Below, in pieces: positions 58,506 to 64,000 of a stretch of DNA of 64,000 bases. The translations under genes and the position numbers were made by a program. The first letter of the stretch is position 1; every line of letters starts with the position of its first letter. Below the pieces are notes generated by a model. The model did no database searches, was not told where the DNA came from, and saw nothing but the letters and a program-made list of their open reading frames with translations. The DNA comes from Dyadobacter sp. SG02 (lineage in GTDB: Bacteria; Bacteroidota; Bacteroidia; Cytophagales; Spirosomataceae): the NCBI RefSeq assembly GCF_900109045.1, contig NZ_FNYL01000016.1:1-64000 (forward strand), given 5' to 3'.

Positions 58506-58961
58506 TTACGGGTTGGTCAATGTATATTCGTTAATGGTACCTCCTGTTTTAGGACTTGCCGTGAGGCGTGTGAGCACCACTTTCGCATCGTCGATCGAAT
58601 TGATCGTGAATTCCAGTTTACCGCCCGAGCCGGTTGGTGCCGGTGTCAGGTTGGTGAGGACCAGCTTGGTATCCCCTTCCAGATCCCAGTTTCCCGTGAA
58701 AGTCTTGCCATCCACGTCGGTCAGGCTCACTGTTTTAGTGCCGCCGGTGTTGGTAAGCGTCAGCCGGAAGCCGGAGTAAGCGGCTTCGATGTTGCCGGAA
58801 CCACCACGGGTGTAAACCACCGTTGCGCCGTGCTTTACCGATTCTGCCGTCCAGGCCTTTGCGATCCTTTCCGAAACCGGTTTGACTTTGTCCTTGCAGC
58901 TTGTCGCAATAAGTCCCAGAATCATGACTGAACACCAAAGAAGAGCGTAACTTTTTCTCAT
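58506..58961 (-). CDS. Lipoprotein of unknown function, lipocalin-like
   Basis: 151 residues. The lipobox ATSC (about Cys22) follows a hydrophobic leader. The mature part alternates short beta-strands (RIAKAWTAESVKHGATVVYTRG, FRLTLTNTGGTKTVSLTDVDG, TGNWDLEGDTKLVLTNLTPAP). This resembles small Bacteroidota lipocalin-like lipoproteins such as DUF5004, but I cannot name the family with certainty. It has its own terminator. Confidence 0.72.
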   Translation of the reverse strand: MRKSYALLWCSVMILGLIATSCKDKVKPVSERIAKAWTAESVKHGATVVYTRGGSGNIEAAYSGFRLTLTNTGGTKTVSLTDVDGKTFTGNWDLEGDTKLVLTNLTPAPTGSGGKLEFTINSIDDAKVVLTRLTASPKTGGTINEYTLTNP

Positions 58962-59100
58962 ATTTTATTTTTCGTAAATGTCTTTTCAGAACGCCAAGTT
59001 CTTACATTTTAGTCTTATAATCAAAATATTCATCGCAGATCGTTTTCTAAATTTTCCAACGGAATACCCTTATCGCTAAATTGCACGCTAAAACAATATA

Positions 59101-59337
59101 ATGAAAGTATATACCAGGGCACAACTGGCGCTTCGCAATGGGCAGGACCGGGAGGAAATATGGTGTGCATATAAAGGAATGATTTACGATGTGAGCGCAT
59201 CGCGGCTCTGGCGCAATGGCCACCATTACGAGCACTGGGCCGGCCAGGACCTCACCAAAGAACTCGGCGACGCCCCGCATACCGAACGCGTTTTCGAACG
59301 GTTCAGCATCATCGGCAAGCTGCAATTACCCGAATAA
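59101..59337 (+). CDS. Cytochrome b5-like haem/steroid-binding domain protein
   Basis: 78 residues, a single cytochrome b5-like domain: YTRAQLALRNGQDREEIWCAYKGMIYDVSASRLWRNGHHYEHWAGQDLTKEL. The HHYEHWAGQDLT segment matches the bacterial short b5-like family (COG4892), in which haem or another ligand is bound. There is no signal peptide or membrane helix, so it is cytoplasmic. It lies 18 bp before the GlcNAc-kinase-like gene and probably shares its transcript. Confidence 0.85.
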   Translation: MKVYTRAQLALRNGQDREEIWCAYKGMIYDVSASRLWRNGHHYEHWAGQDLTKELGDAPHTERVFERFSIIGKLQLPE

Positions 59338-59355
59338 TCCACCGAACAATCCTTC

Positions 59356-60225
59356 ATGTCTTCCAAATACATCCTCATAGCCGACAGCGGCTCGACCAAA
59401 ACGGACTGGGCCTGCATTGACGGTAAAAGTGACAATTATCAATCGGTACAGTCGGCGGGCATTAACCCCTTTTACCAGACCACCGAAGAAATCATACCCG
59501 TTTTGCAAAGCGAAGTTACCCCGAACATCGGCGGCGCTGTTCAGGAAATCCATTTTTACGGCGCGGGCTGCGCCAACGAGCAATCGAGCCTGCCCGTTAC
59601 TGATGCATTGAAGCATTGTTTTCCCTCAGCAACGGTTGTGGAAGTGGCCTCGGATATGCTCGGGGCCGCGCGCGGGCTATGCGGACATGAGCCCGGGCTC
59701 GCGTGTATATTGGGCACAGGCGCGAACAATGCTTTTTTCGATGGTACCCGCATTACGCATTCCATCGGCTCGCTGGGTTTCTGGCTGGGCGACGAGGGTA
59801 GCGGTTCCTATTTAGGCAAAACATTGGTCGTGCATTACCTGCAAAATGAGTTACCGGCAGACCTTCACGAAAGTTTCATTAAAGAATACCCCGGCCTCGA
59901 TCGCCTCACCGTGCTCGACCATGCCTACAAAAAGCCTTACCCGAACCGGTATTTTGCTTCGTATTCCAGATTCATTGCTGAAAACCGTACCCATGCATTC
60001 ATCCAGGCTTTGCTCGGCAACGCATTCGGGTTGTTTGTTAAAAAGTATGTTTTGAAACATGCCAACGCGGCACAATACCCTGTGCATTTCACGGGTTCAA
60101 TCGCCTATTACTACCAGGATATACTTCGAACGGTGCTGGAAAACAACGGTTTGAAGACAGGCCGCATCCTGAAATCACCTTTGGAAGGGCTTGTAGACTA
60201 CCACCTCACCGATTTGAAAGCTTAA
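59356..60225 (+). CDS. BadF/BadG/BcrA/BcrD-type ATPase, N-acetylglucosamine kinase-like
   Basis: 289 residues with an ASKHA ATPase fold. The phosphate-1 loop is YILIADSGSTKTDWACIDGK (about 4-23), followed by INPFYQTTEEI, ACILGTGANNAFFDG and SLGFWLGDEGSGSYLGKTL. This pattern is that of bacterial GlcNAc/glucosamine kinases used in amino-sugar or peptidoglycan recycling. Substrate assignment is by family similarity only. Confidence 0.88.
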   Translation: MSSKYILIADSGSTKTDWACIDGKSDNYQSVQSAGINPFYQTTEEIIPVLQSEVTPNIGGAVQEIHFYGAGCANEQSSLPVTDALKHCFPSATVVEVASDMLGAARGLCGHEPGLACILGTGANNAFFDGTRITHSIGSLGFWLGDEGSGSYLGKTLVVHYLQNELPADLHESFIKEYPGLDRLTVLDHAYKKPYPNRYFASYSRFIAENRTHAFIQALLGNAFGLFVKKYVLKHANAAQYPVHFTGSIAYYYQDILRTVLENNGLKTGRILKSPLEGLVDYHLTDLKA

Positions 60226-60330
60226 AAAGTTAATGAAATGTTAAACACCGCCGCGTCGGCTACGTTACGGCTGGCACGGCTGTTTAATTGAACGAATGGC
60301 CGTATATTTATTGGTCATTTCGAGTTAGTT

Positions 60331-61581
60331 ATGTCAAGACGTACCATTCAGTCCCTCACGGTTTTTTCTGCATTGCTCATTATCGGCGTCGTTATCACGC
60401 AGATATACTGGGTAAAGCAAGCGCTAGACCTCCGGCACCGGCAGTTCAACCAGAATGCCCACATAGCATTGCAGGACGTGGCCGGGAAATTGGCCCATGT
60501 GTGCGGGGTAATGCAAACCACCAACCCCGTAGAGCAACTTTCGCCCGAATATTTTCTGGTGAATACCAATGCCACCACCCAGCCCGAAGTGCTGGAACAT
60601 TTTATCAAGGACAGTTTTCAAAAACATAACCTGATCACCAATTTCGAGATCGGTATTTACGACTGTACCACCAACCGGATTCGCTACGGAATGTCGCTGA
60701 GCACGAAGAACAACGACAAAATCCCCACCAAAACGACCAATTGGATTAAAACAGACAAATATCCATACTACTTCGGCGTACGCTTTCCGGAGCAGGAAAC
60801 GTATTTTGCGGGTAGCATCAGCGGGGCCATCTGGTCGTCAGCGCTCGTATTGGTGGCGGTGTCGTTCTTTGCCTATGCATTGTTTATCATTTTAAGGCAA
60901 AAACAGCTTTCCGAAGTGCAGCGGGATTTTGTCAATAACATGACCCACGAGCTGCAAACGCCCATTTCGACGATCCGCATTGCCGCTGACGTGCTCAATT
61001 CCGATAATATTGTGACGCAACCGCAGCGCCATAAACGCTACGTGCAGATCGTCCAGGACGAAATCCTCCGCTTGCAGGGGCAGGTGGAAATGGTACTTTC
61101 CATGGCCAAAGCCGAACGCGATGCATTGCATTTGCAAAAAGAGCGGCTCGACGCCCGGCAGATGATCGAATCCATTCTGTTGCCATATGAAGAAAAAGTA
61201 CGGTTCCAGGCCAATGCGACAAACTACCAAATCGACGCCGACCCGTTCCACCTGCGCTGCCTGATCAGCAACCTGGTCGATAATGCATTGAAATATTCCG
61301 ATGATGTGCCGGATGTGGTTGTGGACGCATACAATAAAGGTAATAACCTCGTTATAGCTGTCCGCGACCAGGGCATAGGCATCGCGCCCGAGTACCAGAA
61401 GAAGGTTTTCAACCAGTTTTTTCGCATTCCCTACGGCGATGTGCATAACGTGAAAGGCTTCGGGATAGGTTTGAGTTATGTCAAACAGATCGTCCGAGCG
61501 CACCGCTGGCACCTTCGGCTGGAAAGCGCCCTGGGCAAAGGCAGTACATTTAAAATCACTATTCCGCAGAAACACGCTTGA
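60331..61581 (+). CDS. Two-component sensor histidine kinase (RprX-like)
   Basis: 416 residues. Membrane helix one is at about 8-28 and helix two at about 170-192, with a periplasmic sensor domain of about 140 residues between; no HAMP domain is visible. The H-box VNNMTHELQTPISTIRIAADVL has the phosphorylated His near 206. The ATPase part has LVDNALKYSDD (N box), DQGIGIAPEYQ and GFGIGLSYVKQIV. The layout resembles Bacteroides RprX. The stop overlaps the regulator start (TGATG), so both are made together. Confidence 0.93.
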   Translation: MSRRTIQSLTVFSALLIIGVVITQIYWVKQALDLRHRQFNQNAHIALQDVAGKLAHVCGVMQTTNPVEQLSPEYFLVNTNATTQPEVLEHFIKDSFQKHNLITNFEIGIYDCTTNRIRYGMSLSTKNNDKIPTKTTNWIKTDKYPYYFGVRFPEQETYFAGSISGAIWSSALVLVAVSFFAYALFIILRQKQLSEVQRDFVNNMTHELQTPISTIRIAADVLNSDNIVTQPQRHKRYVQIVQDEILRLQGQVEMVLSMAKAERDALHLQKERLDARQMIESILLPYEEKVRFQANATNYQIDADPFHLRCLISNLVDNALKYSDDVPDVVVDAYNKGNNLVIAVRDQGIGIAPEYQKKVFNQFFRIPYGDVHNVKGFGIGLSYVKQIVRAHRWHLRLESALGKGSTFKITIPQKHA

Positions 61582-62267
61582 TGAAAAAGAGAATCCTGTA
61601 CGTCGAAGACGACCCCAATCTGGCATTTGCCACCAAGGATAACCTCGAACAATACGATTACGAAGTCGTGCACGCGACGGACGGCGCCGAAGCGCTGGAA
61701 TTTTTCGGGAAAGAGCATTTTGATATTTGTGTTCTCGACATTATGCTGCCCAAAATGGACGGCTTCACATTGGCCGAGAAGATCCGCAGCTCCGACAGCC
61801 AGGTACCCATTCTGTTTCTCTCCGCGCGTTCGATGCAGGAAGACAAGATCAAAGGCCTCAAACTCGGCGCCGACGATTACGTCACCAAGCCATTCAGCAT
61901 CGAGGAACTGAAACTCCGGATCGACGTTTTCCTCCGCCGGAGCAAAGCCGATTCGATATTGGTCGTAAAACCCGGCAGCAGGCAGATCGGTAAATATGTA
62001 TTTGATTTTCAAAAACTCACATTGACACTGGACGGCAAATCGCAAAGCCTCACTTTCCGCGAGGCCGAAGTATTGAAATTCATGGCCGAACGCACCGATC
62101 AGGTGATCCGCCGCGACGAGCTTTTGAAGGCCATATGGGGCGATGACGACTATTTTATGGGAAGAAGCCTCGATGTTTTTATTTCCAGGTTACGCAAATA
62201 TCTCTCGGGCGATCCCGACATCCGCATCGATAATGTGCACGGCGTCGGGTTCAGGATGAGATGGTAA
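61581..62267 (+). CDS. OmpR-family response regulator (RprY-like)
   Basis: The start is taken at the ATG at 61581, which overlaps the kinase stop; 228 residues. The receiver domain has EDDPNL, the phosphorylation site in FDICVLDIMLPKMDG (Asp near 52), and DDYVTKPFS with the conserved Lys. The C-terminal winged helix reads LTFREAEVLKFMAERTDQVIRRDELLKAIWGDDDYFMGRSLDVFISRLRKYL. It pairs with the upstream kinase. Targets are unknown. Confidence 0.94.
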   Translation: MKKRILYVEDDPNLAFATKDNLEQYDYEVVHATDGAEALEFFGKEHFDICVLDIMLPKMDGFTLAEKIRSSDSQVPILFLSARSMQEDKIKGLKLGADDYVTKPFSIEELKLRIDVFLRRSKADSILVVKPGSRQIGKYVFDFQKLTLTLDGKSQSLTFREAEVLKFMAERTDQVIRRDELLKAIWGDDDYFMGRSLDVFISRLRKYLSGDPDIRIDNVHGVGFRMRW

Positions 62268-62302
62268 AATGCTGTTTTTTTGAAAATTTGTTTTGTCGTT
62301 AC

Positions 62303-62333
62303 TTGCTCAACAAAAATTAATTACGCATCTTTG
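62303..62333 (+). promoter_or_regulatory. Promoter of rpmB
   Basis: TTG at 62303-62305 and CATCTTTG at 62326-62333, 20 bp apart, match the Bacteroidota consensus except for the first base of the -7 box. The following GCACCC is common at ribosomal-protein promoters of this phylum in my recollection. Confidence 0.6.
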
Positions 62334-62360
62334 CACCCTCATTTGGAAAAATTGTAAGTC

Positions 62361-62600
62361 ATGGCTAAGGTTTGTCAAATAACAGGTAAAAGAACTCGCG
62401 TCGGAAATAACGTTTCTCACGCTAACAATAAAACAAAACGTAAATTCTTCCCGAATTTGCAAAAGAAACGTTTCTTCCTTCCTTCATCAGGAGAGTGGGT
62501 TACGTTGAAAGTAGCAGCTTCTGCTCTTCGTACCATCAATAAAAACGGTATCGAAGCAACTATACAAAAAGCATACGACAAAGGAACACTTACGTTCTAA
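62361..62600 (+). CDS. rpmB: 50S ribosomal protein L28
   Basis: 79 residues. It begins AKVCQITGKRTRVGNNVSHANNKTKRKFFPNLQKKRFFLPS, the unmistakable L28 signature, and ends ATIQKAYDKGTLTF. ATG at 62361. In many Bacteroidota rpmB is followed by rpmG and a short DUF4295 gene; here a terminator follows and then folK, so it is transcribed alone. Confidence 0.97.
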   Translation: MAKVCQITGKRTRVGNNVSHANNKTKRKFFPNLQKKRFFLPSSGEWVTLKVAASALRTINKNGIEATIQKAYDKGTLTF

Positions 62601-62621
62601 AAGGAATTTTACGAATTTATT

Positions 62622-62657
62622 GGAAAAGGACTTTCCTCCATCGGGAAGTCCTTTTTT
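62622..62657 (+). terminator. Terminator of rpmB
   Basis: AAGGACTTTCC and GGGAAGTCCTT flank a short loop (about 62626-62652), followed by a T run to 62658. Confidence 0.85.
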
Positions 62658-62689
62658 TCGTGCATTGAAGTTCCCTAATGCTTTCCGTT

Positions 62690-63178
62690 ATGGCGACCGA
62701 ACCCGTTTTTCTGTTGTTAGGCTCCAACCTCGGCGATCGCCCGCAGGTACTCGCGGCTGCGCGTGAGGCGATTGCGGACCTGGCCGGAAGCATTACCAGT
62801 CAATCCGCCATCTACGAAACCGAGCCCTGGGGTATTACCTACCAGCCGGCATTCCTCAACCAGGTACTCGAAATTTCCACCTCCCTCCTGCCTGAGGATT
62901 TGCTCAGGATCATTCTCAATATCGAACACGACCTCGGGCGCGTACGTTACGAGCGCTGGGGCGCACGCGTGATCGACATCGATATGCTCTATTTCGGTCA
63001 AGTAATTATGGACAGCGCCCGGCTTACATTACCTCACCCCCGCATTCAGGACCGCCGTTTCGTACTCGCACCACTGGCCGAAATCGCACCGGACTTCCTT
63101 CATCCGCTTTTGCAAAAAACCTCCACCCAATTACTGGAACAATGCCCCGACACCTCCGCTGTGTCAAAAATACCTTGA
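62690..63178 (+). CDS. folK: 2-amino-4-hydroxy-6-hydroxymethyldihydropteridine pyrophosphokinase
   Basis: FolK transfers diphosphate from ATP to 6-hydroxymethyl-dihydropterin in folate synthesis. The start is taken at 62690 (MATEPVFLLLGSNLGDR), which puts the conserved LLLGSNLGDR at the usual distance; an ATG at 62678 would add four residues. Further motifs: YETEPWGITYQPAFLNQVLEI and the signature RYERWGARVIDIDMLYFG, then LPHPRIQDRRFVLAPLAEIAP. 162 residues, family-typical. Confidence 0.95.
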   Translation: MATEPVFLLLGSNLGDRPQVLAAAREAIADLAGSITSQSAIYETEPWGITYQPAFLNQVLEISTSLLPEDLLRIILNIEHDLGRVRYERWGARVIDIDMLYFGQVIMDSARLTLPHPRIQDRRFVLAPLAEIAPDFLHPLLQKTSTQLLEQCPDTSAVSKIP

Positions 63179-63467
63179 AATAGTACCATAAGCAGTTTGA
63201 CTGTTTCATTTTGGACATCGAGCCATTTATTCAGGTTTTTTACCAGTTCATCATTTTTTACTGTCTTTTTAAGCTGATTAACACGTGCTTTGTTCGCCTT
63301 TGTAACTATTGCTGAAATATTTTTTCTCAATGCGCAGGGGGTATATCCACACTGAGTTGTCACGGAGAAAAGGAAAAATTCAATTTGATCGTCTGCATTA
63401 AAAACGGCGATTTCCCTTTTTGCCAGCAACAGAATAAACCAGTTTATAGTAACTATCGTAAAAGTCC

Positions 63468-64000
63468 ATGAAAAACAAAGTACTCAAATGCCTTCTATTA
63501 GCCTTGATCAGCCTGCCGGCACTCGCCCAGAACCGGCACTCGGTGAGTGGTTACGTGAAAGACAACTCGAATGGCGAGGGACTTATCGGCGTATCCGTTT
63601 ACGTGCGTGAAGCCGAAACCGGCGTTGTCACCAACCCTTACGGTTTCTATTCACTAACCCTCCCCGACGGCAAGTACACGCTGGTATTTACCTACATCGG
63701 TTACCAGAAAGCGACCCGCGAGGTGGTGCTCGATGGTGACAAGACCGTGAGCATTGAAATGTCCGACGAAAGTAACCAGCTCTCGGAAGTTACCATTTCG
63801 ACGCAAAAGGAAGACGAGAACGTGCGCAGCATCGAAATGTCGGTGAACAAGGTGGAGATGAAAACCATCCGCAAAATGCCCGCATTGCTTGGTGAAGTCG
63901 ACCTTATCCGCAGCATTCAGCTGCTTCCGGGCGTGACGACCGTCGGCGAGGGTGCCTCGGGTTTTAACGTGCGTGGTGGGGATGTTTCCCAAAACCTGGT
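63468..64000 (+). CDS. TonB-dependent outer-membrane receptor, N-terminal part (cut by window edge)
   Basis: The frame is open from the ATG at 63468 to the window end (about 177 codons). A signal peptide (MKNKVLKCLLLALISLPALAQ) is followed by a carboxypeptidase-like regulatory (CarboxypepD_reg) beta-sandwich: SVSGYVKDNSNGEGLIGVSVYVREAETGVVTNPYGFYSLTLPDGKYTLVFTYIGYQ. The start of the plug domain follows (ALLGEVDLIRSIQLLPGVTTVGEGASGFNVRGGDVSQNLV). This is the Bacteroidota TonB receptor layout; the substrate cannot be told. The single-gene context gives no SusD partner within view. Confidence 0.92.
   Translation, partial: MKNKVLKCLLLALISLPALAQNRHSVSGYVKDNSNGEGLIGVSVYVREAETGVVTNPYGFYSLTLPDGKYTLVFTYIGYQKATREVVLDGDKTVSIEMSDESNQLSEVTISTQKEDENVRSIEMSVNKVEMKTIRKMPALLGEVDLIRSIQLLPGVTTVGEGASGFNVRGGDVSQNL

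Noticed and set aside
63100..63429. Possible gene on the minus strand, 109 codons
   Set aside because: Start would be TTG with no ribosome-binding site, and the last 26 codons are antisense to folK; kept only as a finding about the gap.

Overview
The window looks like a chromosomal segment from a Bacteroidota bacterium, most likely order Cytophagales and close to Dyadobacter or Spirosoma. The evidence is moderate GC with AT-rich gaps, promoters of the TTG / TAnnTTTG type, a C-terminal type IX secretion sorting domain, a SusC-style carboxypeptidase-regulatory/TonB receptor, BshC (bacillithiol), PspC, cobalamin-dependent ribonucleotide reductase, and SecA and FtsI/FtsL proteins of Bacteroidota type. 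Genus placement is an inference from protein character; no search was run. No tRNA, rRNA, CRISPR array or prophage was seen.

Layout. 1-485: 3' end of an IS transposase and a palindrome-rich gap. 486-6966 (minus): division/cell wall (dcw) genes rsmH, ftsL-like, ftsI, murE, mraY; the IS remnant follows mraY, where murD is normally found. 7080-12000 (plus): TlpA-like thioredoxin, a MarR regulator with a fused beta-oxidation enzyme (FadB/FadN type), and an Rrf2 regulator with four clustered cysteines. 12018-15708 (minus): surface-glycan module (sugar-nucleotide epimerase, GT2, GT-C membrane transferase). 15949-19316 (minus): small lipoprotein, M3 peptidase, dicarboxylate symporter. 19530-23696 (plus): haem uptake operon (DUF6686-like protein, HmuT, HmuU, HmuV, HmuS). 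23987-26921: class II ribonucleotide reductase and a small XRE regulator. 26923-35999: purB, an aquaporin, a giant alpha-2-macroglobulin lipoprotein, ispH. 36180-38593: ECF sigma factor, a probable anti-sigma membrane protein and a secreted DUF4097-like protein. 38602-48676 (minus): bshC, acyl-CoA dehydrogenase, a T9SS-exported GH42-like protein with two glycosyltransferases, thiolase. 48836-55321: pspC, secA, psd, rhomboid protease, polyprenyl synthase. 55472-64000: class IV aminotransferase, lipoproteins, thiL, cytochrome b5-like protein, GlcNAc kinase-like protein, a two-component system, rpmB, folK and the start of a TonB-dependent receptor.

Two patterns cut across genes. First, an 18-bp palindrome (TAGTATGCTTGCATAATA and close variants) lies upstream of marR-fadB, of the acyl-CoA dehydrogenase (two copies) and of the thiolase. 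Three loci spread over 40 kb therefore look like one MarR-controlled fatty-acid beta-oxidation regulon. Second, three gaps (after rsmH, the ECF sigma gene and secA) hold arrays of a roughly 10-bp unit (TCAnnTGTnG) followed by its reverse complement. These are large, helically phased inverted arrays placed directly behind stop codons. A related hairpin built from GAATGAGT octamers follows the ribonucleotide reductase gene.
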